Source: Dryobates pubescens (Eukaryota; Chordata; Aves; Piciformes; Picidae). Taken from it: a DNA stretch of 64,000 bases. The stretch is from NCBI RefSeq assembly GCF_014839835.1, contig NC_071627.1:4899001-4963000 (forward strand), written 5' to 3'. A model generated the notes under the pieces. It did not search any database and was not told where the DNA came from. It saw only the letters and a program-made list of their open reading frames with translations. The position numbers were made by a program, and so were the translations under genes. Shown piece after piece: positions 33,960 to 46,041 of the stretch. The stretch's first letter is position 1; each line of letters opens with the position of its first letter.

Positions 33960-35950
33960 CCTTTATCCAAATTTGTGGGATAACTGCCTAGCTTAGAGCA
34001 ATGCACTTTTATTTAGTACACTTCAGAGCAAGGTCATTTACAACCAAGAGGTGTTTATGGACAGACATAGAAGCAGCAGCTGGGATCGAAAGACTGTAGA
34101 TTCAGCAGAGACAAGGACTGATGACAGACTGTGCTCTTTTCAAAACCAACAATATTACTAACTTTTCCCAGGTGTTTTTCCCATCTGGAAGTTTCCACAC
34201 CTTATCTTAGGATTTGGTTTACTCTAAGGTAATAATGTTGGCTGTCCTTAGCAATTTTACTACTGATTAATAGCATTTGTGCTCCTGTGTCTATTACAAA
34301 ACTTACACAAACTCTTCAGGGCCCTACTGGAATTTCAGTAATGGGCTCAGGACATTAAAGAGCCATTACCCACTGAGGAGGGTGGCTCACTGCCTTCACC
34401 AGGGATGCAAGTTTTTTTGTCCAACACTCCTCTAAATCAATCAAGTTCTTGTTTGGAGCAGTAGACACAATTTATTCTCTAAGCTACTCCTTACTTGCTA
34501 TCTGTGTTTTTCTGGCAGGGTTAATATTTTGACAGTAGCTGTAAGTAATACTTGGAGAACTGCAGTGGTCATAACATCACAGAATCATAGAATTGTTAAG
34601 GTTGGAAGGGACCTCAATGATCATCTGGTTCCACCCCGCCCCTGTCACACCTCACACTAGATCAGGTTGCTCAGAGCCACATCCAGCCTGGCCTTAAAAA
34701 CCTCCAGGCATGAGGCTTCCACCACCTTCCTGGGCAACCTGTTCCAGTGCCTCACCACTCTCATAGGGAAGAACTTCTTCCTAACATCCAATCTGGATCT
34801 ACCCATTTTCAGTTATGCTCTATTCCCCCCGGTCCTAGCACTACCTGACATCCTAAAAAGTGCCTCACCATCTGTCTTGAAGTCCCCCTTAATGCCTGTT
34901 ACCTCAGTTCTAGGGCTCTACACCAAAGATCTTTTCAGTCTTTGTCACATTTTTATTTAAATGCTTAACAGCCAAATGAACCTGATAAATTTAACATGTA
35001 GGTTCCTTGCAGTTTGTTCAGTCCAACCCACGTGACACCCATAGTCCACTGTCTCTTGCACAAATTAATTCCAGGTTATGTGTATTGGCTGCTCTGGAGG
35101 CTGCACTTGAGCCACAGCAGCAATCATAGCACAGGCAGGTTTTATGCCATCTTGGGCACTGGCCTCTGAAGACCATCCAGGAGTTAACTGTGCAGGGTTG
35201 ATAGGAGATGACATCAGAGATCTCCTTAATTCATGCTTCTCAATTATCTCTTGTATGCAGGCTGCATCTTGCACAGATGCTGTGAGAGCCAGGAAACTGA
35301 TAGTTTTTATAACAAGAGGATCTCCTCTTTCCTATGGGTCCACACAGACAGCCCAATAAATAGCTCATGCAATCAATGAAAAATTATCATTATCACTGAG
35401 TCCAGTGGTTAAAAATACTTCAGGACCCAAACAGCCTTCTGCTTCCTTCTCACTTACTAAGATTTGATGTCCCCCTGTCTGCACTCGCCACACACTCCAA
35501 TTTGGGATGGAAATACTGCAGATTTAGAAGACACGAGGACAGTCAATAGGCTGTGCTCCTTTTCCTCCACCAAAGACATGGGCACCTTCTTGGTAACAAC
35601 TGTGTCTTCAACATGCAGCTGAAGTTTTGCTGCATTTCTATTGGATATCTGTGCTATTGCAAAGATTTACATCTCTGACTTTTTAAAATGTTACCCAGGA
35701 TTTATTAACTTGAGCTTAATCATTGGCAAACCTGAATCTGTTGTGTCTGTTGCTTTAATAAAGGAAATGTTTTCATCATTTTAACTTTCTGAACCTGTGT
35801 CAGCACAAGGGGCATTGAAAAACAAAAAAAAGAGAGGCAAAGATGAATTTTGTCAATAATTTCAGCAAAAGTCTGGAACTCTGAAACAGACAGATGTCAG
35901 GGTCTTACTCATAAAGAGCCAACATTATAACTCCCTGGAATGTTGTGAAA
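33960..35950. other. Segment of about 2 kb present only in the A-b/B-b spacer
   Basis: The homology between this spacer and 49.5-50.5 kb stops near 33960 and resumes near 35955, while in the other copy both sides are adjacent near 50220. So this is an insertion here or a deletion there. It contains the CR1 at 34576. The rest has a weak internal repeat ('actg-agatt-ag-aga-' near 34098 and 35518). I cannot name its origin; a decayed retroelement is possible but nothing diagnostic was seen. Confidence 0.5.
34576..34930 (-). mobile_element. CR1 LINE 3' end, reverse orientation
   Basis: Begins 'tcacagaatcatagaattgttaaggttggaagggacctcaatgatcat' and runs through 'cttccaccaccttcctgggcaacctgttccagtgcctcaccactct', the reverse complement of a CR1 3' end. 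Fairly well kept, 5' truncated. Confidence 0.92.
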
Positions 35951-38670
35951 TAGAATTTCTTCACAGTTGTAAATAGACTTTCTTTCAGGCCTTTCTTTCC
36001 TGGAAGGACATGGTTCATTTTCCCCATTTCTGGATACTACTTTATGCTTTTGAAACAGTGAGTGTTGTTTTGCAGCAAATCCCTACTTCTTTTTGGAAAC
36101 CATAAGCCAGTGGAAGACAGAATTTTGGGTTTGAGGAGAATGAAGCAGAAGCTGAAATAGAATGTGTTCTGCTTTCCCAGGAGGCTGAAAAAGAAGCCCA
36201 TGAGAATGTGTTTATCTTAGGACTTCAGAGCTGTGTGAGATGATCAGGCCACAGAGTAAAGAAAATTATGAGAGTTGATGACTCTTTCTTCTAATGAACC
36301 TTCCTGCTGTGAAGTCCAGAGTAAGATGTTAGGATGGCATTTGCAGTTTGAGACCTTGGTTCCTCTCAGGGATGAATTTCAGGGCCCATAGTGAAGACTG
36401 AGATGCCTTCCCGTTGAGCTTCTCTGGCATCACTTTCCTTGCATTCCTTATAGGATTTTATCTTTTCCCTTTTCCTGGTTTTCTGTGTCTGAAGGTTTAA
36501 TTATAACTAATGGTATATATCTTCATTTAGCAACGTGTCTTTTGCTTGTGTTGCAATTGGTGTGGAAGGCAGGAAGGCAGGAGATGTGAGGCAGGTGTTC
36601 TTGATTTTTGTAATGGAGGAATAGCTGTAAACGTGACCTTAGGAGAGGTTATATCTTTGTGGAATAGTTTGTGTGATGAAAGAAGGGAGAAGATGCTGCC
36701 TGTGTGGATAGATTGATGAACCATTTTCTGTTGGATTGCTATTCCTCTTTTATTTTGGCTTTTACTTGTGGTTTGGAATACTCATGTTACTTTTTAGAAT
36801 GGTTGTGAGAGGACAAACATACCTCTCTTCTTGCTAAGAATGTGGAGCACCATCCTTTCATGATATCTTTTTGCCAGTTATGAGAATCTGAAGAAAACCT
36901 GCAATTTGTGTGGGGTTGGAGTGAAAGAACAACAAGGATGTAGGCGTAGAGCATGTTACAGTTCTGATGTGAAACCTCCATTATCCGTCTATATCTGCTC
37001 GTAACAGTTTGATGAAGAGTTTCATAAAAGCCATTATTACATTTTCCCACCCTTGAACTTTCTTCAGACTTTGATGCCTGGTAGACCATCAGTTGTGTGT
37101 TCCATTCTGGGATTCTTATTTTACACTTTACATTGTTTGGTCTGGGATTTTGTTGTGTTGGTGGGGTTTTGGTTGGTTGCTTACTTGTTTGTTTTCCAGC
37201 AAGTACAGACCTGCCTTGGCAGCCACAGGAAGACAGTGTTGAGTACAAAGAAAGTGTAACAGAAATGGAAGATAACATGAGTCATGACACTATATACTCA
37301 GATAAAGTTCTCTGACATTTACACTTCATGTGGAGATCAACAAGCAACAAAATATAACAAATAACAAGAACTGTTGAATTTGCAAAATCACACCCCCTTA
37401 CCATATAGTCCAAACTAAGATTTTAAGGCTTCACTTGAAGTTTCAGACCTTAGTGGCTTTCAGGTGCTGTGGCACATGGATTTTCAAGGAAGGATTTTGG
37501 CAAAGCAGCTGTACATACCAGTAGCCCAGTATTTACTTCAGCAGGACAAATTATAGCTTCTGATTTTGTTTATTAATCATCAGAAATTGTTGAAAGATTT
37601 GATGTTCTGCTTTACCACATGGTGGAGAGCACTTTCATGCTTAACTACTCATTGTTTACTCCAGGTGGTTATAAACACCACACAAGATAAGTCAGCATTA
37701 TTGCATTGTAGTAGTGACCTCTGATCTTCTTTGGAAAGCTCAGGAACATAATACAGACTATGCAGTGCTGCTGGCCAGCCCCAGCTACCTGTGAGTTGTT
37801 CTTATGTGTTTTAGGACTACAAGACTACAGGACCCTGTTCGTTCCTACCCTGCACAGCAGCCCCAGGGGGGTCAGTGAGAGGTATTTGGTTTGGCTTCCT
37901 TGCTTTAGTGAAGCACCAGAGAGTTTGTTTTGTTTCTATTAAAGTCCTTCTGTCAGTTAAAGAAAACCTAACATACCTTCCACACTCCCTCAAGTTGCCC
38001 AGCTTGTATGCTAAAGCCTTACTGACTTTACAGGTGCTCTGTGAATGAGTTTTTAAGGCTGAAGTGTGATAAAGCTTTTGAAAACTTATTCCTACCCCAA
38101 TGAGATCAGATGAAGATCCTGAGATTGTATATTAATTGTCAGAAATTACTGAAAACTTTTTATCTGTTCATGATGTCTTTAAATGATCTGGGTAGAGGGT
38201 GGGAATTTTACTTAGAAGATCCCAAAATCAAAGAGATAGAAAAGTGAAGCTGAGTCTTAGAGCAGGTTTCAGGTGTCAAAGTTTCATCCAAGAGCACTGA
38301 AGATTTCTTTGGAAGGAAGAAGAGTCAGTGTCAGGATGTGCATGGGGCAAAGAGTTCAGTTTTGCCTTTCTTTTTTCTCTGCTACTTAGGTGCTGTGACA
38401 TTGGTCTGCTACTTTTAGGTTTCATGTTTCTACATCAATCTTAATTCTTGCTGTCAATCAGAATCAAACCTGAGCTTTTGAGAGTAAAATTGTATTGCAC
38501 TTCGCATGGGCTTCAGAGACACGTGTGCACAAATGAAGTATCAGTGAAGTCTGAAAACTTGCCTGAGAAAGGTTTTTATTGCACTGTCAGAGATTTCTTT
38601 TTTCTTTCTTGTCATACCAAATCAGGACACAATCCCTAAAATATTTCAAAGTTCCTGCTACTCCATTAAA
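35951..38670. repeat. gammaA-to-gammaB spacer, right part
   Basis: Homologous in part to 47.9-50.5 kb of the next unit, for example 'ttcttcacagttgtaa-tagactttc-ttcag-cctttctttc' near 35957 and 50222, and 'tgttgttttgcagcaa-tcc' near 36065 and 50328. Non-coding. Confidence 0.6.
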
Positions 38671-38872
38671 ACCCTAGTGCACCCACAAAACACTTTCAGA
38701 CACTGCTGGCGGTGTTAATATAAATAGCGTCCCTGATAATAAAGTCCCTCTGTGTTTCTGGATGCTACTACACATGAGACCCCAAAGCCGGCCGCAGCCC
38801 CTAAATAGCTCACAGAACCCGATCCACGCTGGTGGCGGATATGAGGCAGCTGCAGTGGGGACGCGACGCCTC

Positions 38873-38890
38873 CAGGTGTCGCTGTTGCCC
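38873..38890 (+). promoter_or_regulatory. Protocadherin promoter element (CSE) of gammaB-b
   Basis: CAGGTGTCGCTGTTGCCC, 255 bases before the chosen start codon. A TATA-like AATATAAATAG lies at about 38717-38727, just after a second partial CSE-like stretch (38703-38718). Confidence 0.75.
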
Positions 38891-39144
38891 GACGCGAAGC
38901 CGCGCTGGAGCTGCAGCCGCAGACGCCGCAGTGTCCGGCCCCCGCAGGCTGCTCGCTCGCTCGGCGGCAACCAGAAGAGCAACCGATACGGACAGCAGAG
39001 TTGAGAAGCAGGACGGGGAGCAGAAGCGTTTGGGCCGGAGCCGAGATCGCTGCCCTCCAGCGGTCCCAGCGCTCTGTGCCGAGAGCGGCTAGAAGGGAGG
39101 GAGTGCAGCGACAGGAAAGAGGAATGAAACGAGTGCTACCCACA

Positions 39145-41571
39145 ATGGCGACCAGGCAGAGCCCGAGCCCGGGGCGGCAGCGAGCAGCCGGGAAAGTGCT
39201 GCTGCTGGCCGCTGTGCTGCTGAGCTTGTGCTGCCAGGCGGCGCCGGAGCCGATCCACTACTCAATCACCGAGGAGCTGAGCGGAGGTTCGCTTGTGGGG
39301 CCGCTGGCGCGAGACATGGGGCTGAGCCCGGCAGAGCTGCCGGCACGCAAGCTGCGTCTCAGCGCTGAGAAGCAGTATTTCAGCGTGAGCGGGGACACCG
39401 GCAACCTGTATGTGAGCGAGAGACTGGACCGGGAGGAGATGTGCGGCGAGGCACCGACCTGCTCCGTCAGCTTCGACGCGGTGGTGCACAACCCTCTCAA
39501 CGTTTTCCATGTTGAGGTGGCCATCCAGGACATCAACGACCACGCACCGCTCTTCCTCCAAGACCATTTCCAGCTAGAAATCAACGAATTGACTTCTCCT
39601 GGCGCCCACTTTTACTTGGGCATGGCAGAAGATGCGGACGTGGGCAGCAACTCTCTGCAGGGTTACGAGCTGGAGACCAACAAGTACTTTGAGGTGGAAG
39701 TGAAGGAGAAGCAGGATGGCAGCAAGTTCGCAGAGCTAGTGCTCCGCCGAGCGCTGGACCGGGAGAGCGAACAGAACCTGCGGCTGTTGCTGACGGCGCT
39801 GGACGGCGGCGACCCGCCCCGCAGCGGCACCGCCCAGCTTTTTATTAACGTCACCGACGCCAACGACAACGCCCCCGTGTTCGCGCAGGACCGGTACCAC
39901 GTGAGTCTCCTCGAGGATTCGCCGCCGGGTTCGATACTGCTGAATGCCTCGGCCACCGACGCTGACGTCGGCACCAACGCCCACATCACGTACGGCTTCG
40001 GGAAAATGCCGGCCAAGGTGCTTCAGAAATTCGCCGTGGACGCAGAGAGCGGGATCATCACGCTTCAGGAAGCGCTGGACTTTGAAGATACACGCTCGTT
40101 CAGCTTGGCCGTGGAGGCAAGGGACGGCGGGGGGTTAAGGGCACACTGCGAAGTGGAGGTGGAGGTGCTGGACGTGAACGACAATGCACCAGAAGTAACA
40201 CTGACGTCAGCATCGAATTCGGTCCCCGAGGACGCTCCTGTCGGCACCGTGGTGGCCCTGGTGAAAGTGCGGGACCGAGACTCTGGAGAGAACGGCCAGG
40301 TGCGGTGCGAGCTGTCGGGAGAGGCGCCGCTGTCGCTAGTGGCGTCCTCGGTCGGTTCATACAAGGTGGTAACGGCGAGCACGCTGGACCGGGAGCTTGC
40401 AGACCAGCACCGGGTGACTCTGGTGGCCAGGGACCGGGGCAGCCCAACGCTGTCGAGCCAAGCGGTGCTGGTGCTGGAGGTGTCGGACGTGAACGACAAC
40501 GCGCCGGTGTTCGAGGAGGAGGTGTACAGCGCCTACGTGGCCGAGAACAACGCGGCGGGAGCGCCGGTGCTGCGCGTGCAGGCCCGGGACGCCGACGCGG
40601 GTGCCAACGGGCGCGTCAGCTACTGGCTGGAGAGCGGCAGCGCGGACTCGGTAGCGCCGCCGGTGTCGGTGGAGGCGCAGAGCGGCGCGGTGTACGCACA
40701 GCGCTCCTTGGACTACGAGCAGTGCCGCGAGTTCACGGTGACGGTGCGGGCGCAGGACGGCGGGGTGCCGGCGCGCAGCTCGACGGCCACGGTGCGCATC
40801 TTCGTGCTGGACCGCAACGACAACGCGCCGCGGGTGCTGTGGCCGACGGCAGCGTCGGCAGCAGGCGAGGCGCCGCCCTTCGAGGTGGTGCCGCGCACGG
40901 CCGAGGTGGGCTACCTGGTGGCCAAGGTGGTGGCGGTGGACGCGGACGCGGGGCGTAACGCCTGGCTGTCGTACGAGCTGCTGCAGGCGCCGGAGCCGGC
41001 GCTGTTCCGCCTGGGGCTGCACAGCGGCGAGGTGCGCACGGCGCGGGCCGTGTCGGAGCGCGACGCGGCCAAGCAGCGCCTGGTGGCGCTGGTGAAGGAC
41101 CACGGGCAGCCGGCGCTGTCGGCCACGGCCACGCTGCACGTGGTGCTGGCCGAGAGCTTGCAGGAGGCGCTGCCGGAGCTGAGCGAGCGGCCGGCGGGCG
41201 CCGACTCGCCGGCCGAGCTGCAGTTCTACCTGGTGCTGGCGCTGGCTCTGCTCTCGGCGCTCTTCCTGCTCAGCCTGGGGCTGGCCCTGCTGGCGCGACT
41301 GCGGAGGGCCGGGCCGCCCGCCGTCCTGCGCTGCCTGGGCGCGCAGCGCTTGTCTCTGGCGGGCGCCGCCTTCCCAGCGGACTTCTGCGAGGGCACCTTG
41401 CCCTACTCCTACAACCTGTGCGTGGCTCCGGGCCGCGCCCTGACCGAGGCCACTTGGCTGCCTCCGCTGCTGCCCGCGGAGGAGTTGCTGGGCGGCGAGT
41501 CCTGCGGCAAGGCGAAGCCGGACAGCAACACCGACGCGGGAGATCCACCTACCGCCCCCGACGGACCTCAG
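39145..41571 (+). CDS. PCDHGB: Gamma protocadherin, subfamily B variable exon (gammaB-b)
   Basis: An 809-codon variable exon. I chose the ATG at 39145 (MATRQSPSPGRQRAAGKVLLLAAVLLSLCC) for its A at -3 and G at +4 and because gammaB-c has its start in the same context (CTACAATGGC, LPT-MA); another in-frame ATG lies at 39124. Signal peptide, then EPIHYSITEELSGGSLVG, six cadherin repeats with a DINDH linker in EC1 and DRNDN in EC5, membrane helix FYLVLALALLSALFLLSLGL and tail FCEGTLPYSYNLCVAPGRAL. EC1 is close to gammaB-c (ARKLRLSAEKQYFSVSGDTG shared) but not to gammaB-a. Donor CAG|GTCGGTAAG in phase 0 at the first GT. Confidence 0.93.
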
Positions 41572-43360
41572 GTCGGTAAGCTGGAGCTTTCTCCTTTTAA
41601 TTTTTGTCCCTTTCTGAACCTATGTCCTCTTTACTCTTGAGTGCTGGGTGGTGTCTCTGTGAACAAAAGAACTAAGGAAGGTACGGAGTCTGTCCCTTCC
41701 ACTCAGACCAGATAGGCAGCAGCAACACTTGCTTCTTCACTTGTCCCACGTGCCTTTTTTTTTTACAATGAACGCTCTAAGTAATGATTCTGCATGACAA
41801 ACTTGGGTAAACATGCTGTAGGCTTCATGTTGTTGAGTTTTCGTTCCTGGAAAGTGCTTCCTTTTACCATGAAAGAAGTTATAGCTAGTTCCTCATATGT
41901 AAAATTTATTGGTCGTGTGAGTTAGTAGCGGTGAAGGTGGTAAATTAAGGCTCTGTGACGCTGTCGTGATAATGTGTTGGACCCTTGTTGGAGAAGTTTT
42001 TTCACTCTTGGTCTATTGTTTAGAAAACCAAGCTGTTGATTTACCCAAGGAGATTCCTGTGTTTTCTCCATGAAAGGAGTAGTTACACCGTGTTCCTCTC
42101 TCCCGTCATCTGCCGAGTGCCGCTTCAGAAATAGCAGTATTAATGGCACACATGCGTTTTATGCAGGCGAGTTTTGCGCGTTCTGTGTTCTTTCTGTCTT
42201 CCCCGAGTGGTAATTCTGTTTTAAACCCTTCCTGTCTGTCTTTCATACACATGTGAGAGTGCTGAATGACATTTCAGTAAGGAGAAAATAATTCAGGTAG
42301 TGTATTTCAGAGCCTCTTTAGTTCTCATTCTCTTTTCCCAAGGACGCGTTAGGTCTTTCGGCCACTTTTTGCTATAGTTGTTAGCCACTTCTGATCATGA
42401 CTAGACCACGACAAAGGGTTTGCTTTTAATTACTTTTAAAAGCACATTTAATTAGGCACATTTACAAATGATCCTGAGTTCATGCTGAGCAGCTCTACTT
42501 GTCCTCTGCCTAGTAAAGTGAGGACTGAACGCTTCATTAACACCTTGCAATCATTTTCACCTTATTTTCTAATGAAAGGATGCCCGATAACAGTCCTTCC
42601 AGGCTGTCTAATTATTCCTTTAATTATAAATTTCTTTATAAGTACAACTCTCAATATTTATTCCTTACGAGGTCGTCGCAGCTGCTTCCTGCCTGCTGGG
42701 TAGTTGTGGTACAATCAGTGCGAAGTGGCCGACAGCCTGATACCGAGACGGGTGGCAGAGAATGATTTTCGAGCAGTAGGGGAACAGCCTCCTGGAGCAT
42801 GTTCACAGAGACCACGTTGTGTGATGGTGATATAGCTGATTTGAAATTAGTTCCATATGAACAGCATTATTTAAAGCTAAATTCCTGACCATTTGGTTAA
42901 TAGGATAAGACCCCTATAATTTTGCAAGTCAAATAAATATGTTGTTTTACAGACGTCACCCTTAAGAAATCAATTTTCCCATGTACAGAAGTTAACAAGC
43001 ATCTATAAAGAAAAGAATGGCTCCAAGAAAAGCCAAAGAAGGAAGTCTCAGTTTAAGGGAGGGTTCATTGATACTTTATTCTGTTGCCCTGGGGTGTGGG
43101 GAATTAATTTAGGCGTGTGAAGCTTTTGGATCTGCAAAACCAGAGTGAGGTAAAATTAATGCAAGCACGAATTCTAGCGAAAGGGTGAGGGAAAAGTAAT
43201 TAAATCACGAGAAGTACCAAAAGCTATGAAATTCGTGATGGAGATGTTGAGATAAAGATGGTTGGATTCTCAACATCATACTCCGATAACAAGATCACGT
43301 ATCGCCATTAAAAGCCGCCTGCTGGCAGCGCCGTGTGGCTGCAGTTCCGGCAGCAGGCTG
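41572..43360. repeat. gammaB-to-gammaA spacer, copy 2
   Basis: Homologous to 27957-29683 and 55677-57716 through most of its length, for example 'ggtgtctctgtgaa' after the exon, the 'taattaggcac' region and 'cgtatcgcc(a/g)ttaaaag' just before the gammaA promoter (43295 and 57642). Non-coding. Confidence 0.75.
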
Positions 43361-43378
43361 CGGGCGCCGCTGTTGACC
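43361..43378 (+). promoter_or_regulatory. Protocadherin promoter element (CSE) of gammaA-c
   Basis: CGGGCGCCGCTGTTGACC, 216 bases before the start codon, inside the gammaA block of about 43325-43405. Confidence 0.8.
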
Positions 43379-43593
43379 GAGCAGGAGCCAGAGGAAGCCG
43401 GAGCGCTGCAGGCAGCCCCGCCCGCTGCGGCCCGGCTCGCTGGCTGGCTGCCTCGGCGTCCGGACGGGCTGAGAGTGTCCCCGCGGTGAGGAGCCGAGCT
43501 GCAGCGAGCCGGAGGGACCGGCGGAAGCGAGCGACAGTGAGGAGCCGGAGCTGGAGGCGGATATCGATCCGTTGTGGCGGTGAAGCGGCGGAG

Positions 43594-46041
43594 ATGTGCT
43601 CGGCGAGTAGGAGCTGGGGCCGGCGGGCGCGGGCCCTGCTATGCTGCGTCCTGCTGTCGGCATGGGAAGCGGCGTGGGGGCAACTGCGCTATTCGGTGCC
43701 CGAGGAGATGCCCAAGGGCTCTTTCGTGGGTGACGTGGTCAAAGACCTGGGGCTGCAGATGACAGGAATCCGGGAGAGTGGCATCCGCATCTTGGAGAAA
43801 GGTAGGACGCAGTATTTCTCTCTGCACGGGAAGACGGGACATTTGGTGACGGCGGAGAGGATAGACAGAGAGCAGCTGTGCCGGCTGCTGGAGAAATGCG
43901 TGCTGCGGTGTGAGCTCATAGCGGAGGAGCAAATGCAGGTGTACGGAGTCGAAGTGGAGATCACAGACATTAACGACAATGCGCCCAGCTTCAAGGATGT
44001 TGTTATGGAGGAGAAAATAAGCGAGATGACAGCCCCTGGGTCACGATTTCCTCTGGCCGAGGCTCATGACCCAGACTCAGGACAGAATTCCCTCCTGAGC
44101 TACGAGCTGAGCGGTGACGAGCACTTCTCACTGACTGTGCAGGCGGGTCCCGGTGGTGATCTACGACCTGAGTTGGTGCTGGCCAAGGCACTGGACCGGG
44201 AAAAGGCTGCATTTCACGAGCTGGTGCTAAAGGCACAGGATGGTGGAGAGCCATCGCGGACAGGCACAGCACGGATCCGCGTGTCTGTGCTGGATGCAAA
44301 CGACAATGCACCAGTGTTCAGTCCCGCAGAATACACGGTGCGTGTGCCCGAGGACGTGCCCGTGGGTTCCACTCTCGTCACCGTCACGGCAACGGACCCT
44401 GACGAGGGAATGAACGGGCATGTGAAATACTCACTGCAGAAAGCAACACACATGGCCCCAGAGATTTTCAAACTGAACTCTGACACTGGTGTGATCACAC
44501 TAGTGCAGAAATTGGACTTCGAGGAAGGTTACTCGTATGAACTGGAGGTGCAGGCACGGGACGGTGGCGGCCTTTCTGACAAAGCTATAGTCATGATCGC
44601 AGTGACAGATGAGAACGACAACACACCCGAACTGATTATCTCCTCGGCCTTGAACGAGATTTCTGAGGATGCCCCGTCGGGAACAGTGGTAGCCCTGCTG
44701 CACGTGCAGGACCGGGACTCAGGAGCCAACGGCCAGGTGCGGTGCTCTCTGGATGCAGGCGTCCCTTTTCGTCTGGAGAAGTCTCTTGAGGACTATTACC
44801 GCGTGGTGACAACAAAGGAGCTGGACCGGGAGGAGGTGTCGGAGTACAACGTGACAGTAAGGGCGGCCGACGGCGGGTCGCCGTCTCTGTGGAGCAGCAC
44901 GGTGCTGAACCTCAGGGTGCTGGACGTGAACGACAACGCGCCGGTGTTCAGCGAGGCGAGCTACAGCGCCCGGCTGCCCGAGAACAACGCGGCGGGCGCG
45001 CTGGTGCTGACGGTGCGGGCGCGGGACGCGGACTGGGGTCAGAACGCGCGCGTGCGGTACCGTCTGGGCGAGGGGCGGGTGCGTGGCGCGGCGCTGTCGT
45101 CGTACGTGTCGGTGCAGGCGGAGACGGGCGCGCTGTACGCGCTGCGCTCCTTCGACTACGAGGAGGTGCGCGAGGTGGGGCTGTGGGTGCTGGCGGAGGA
45201 CGGCGGCTCGCCGGCGCTGAGCAGCAACGTGTCGGTGCGGATCGTGATCGTGGACGAGAACGACAACGCCCCGCAGGTGCTGTACCCGCCGGCGGCGGGC
45301 GTGTCCGGGGCCGGTGTCCGTGGCTGGTCGGGGGTGGAGCTGGCGCCGCGGTCGTCGGAGCCCGGGGCGCTGGTGGCCAAGGTGGTGGCGGTGGACGCGG
45401 ACGCGGGGCAGAACGCGTGGCTGTCGTACGAGCTGGCCAAGGCGACGGAGCCGGGGCTGTTCCGCGTCGGGCTGCACAGCGGCGAGGTGCGCACTGCGCG
45501 CTTCCCGCTGGCCCGCGACGCTGCCCGGCAGAGCCTGGTGGTGCTGGTGAAGGACCACGGCCGGCCGGCGCTGTCGGCCACGGCCACGCTGACCGTGGTG
45601 CTGGCCGAGAGCGTGGCCGAGCTGCTGGCCGAGCTGGGCAGCGAGGCAGCGGCGGCGGTGCCGGGCGAGGCGGCGGGCAGCCTGACGCGCTGGCTGGTGC
45701 TGGCCGTGGCGGCCGTCTCCTGCCTCTTCCTCGCCTTCCTGCTGCTGCTGCTGGTACTGCGCCTGCGGCGGTGGCGCCGCTCGCAGCTGCCTCCTCCTGC
45801 GGGCGGTGCCTTGCGCGGCGTGCCGGCCACGCACTTCGTGGGCATCGACGGCGTCCGCGCCTTCCTGAGCTCCTACTCACACGAGGTGTCTCTCACTGCC
45901 GACTCACGCAAGAGCCATCTCCGCTTGTCGCCCGGCAGCTGCTGCGACACCCTCCCTGCCTGCCCACCGCCCGTTGAGCCCACCATTCTGTTCGGGGAGG
46001 ACCCTGCTAACGGCTGTCCACATGACCCTAATGCTGCCCCG
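43594..46041 (+). CDS. PCDHGA: Gamma protocadherin, subfamily A variable exon (gammaA-c)
   Basis: An 816-codon variable exon. The ATG of MCSASRSWGRRARALLCCVLLSAWEAAWG is used; the frame is open back to 43333 through promoter and 5' UTR only because it is GC-rich. Mature start QLRYSVPEEMPKGSFVGDVVKDLGLQ. Six cadherin repeats, with the EC3/EC4 linker reading DENDNTPELIISSALNE where sister exons read DVNDNVPEISVRS, so EC3-EC4 has its own history. Membrane helix WLVLAVAAVSCLFLAFLLLLLVL, tail motif HFVGIDGVRAFLSSYSHEVS and a distinct end (VEPTILFGEDPANGCPHD). Donor CCG|GTGAGT, phase 0. Unspliced, the frame adds about 47 residues similar to those of gammaA-d. Confidence 0.94.

Noticed and set aside
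35065-35359. Short ORFs on both strands in the unexplained 2-kb segment, considered as a retroelement remnant
   Set aside because: Too short and without a diagnostic motif or terminal repeats, so no family is named.
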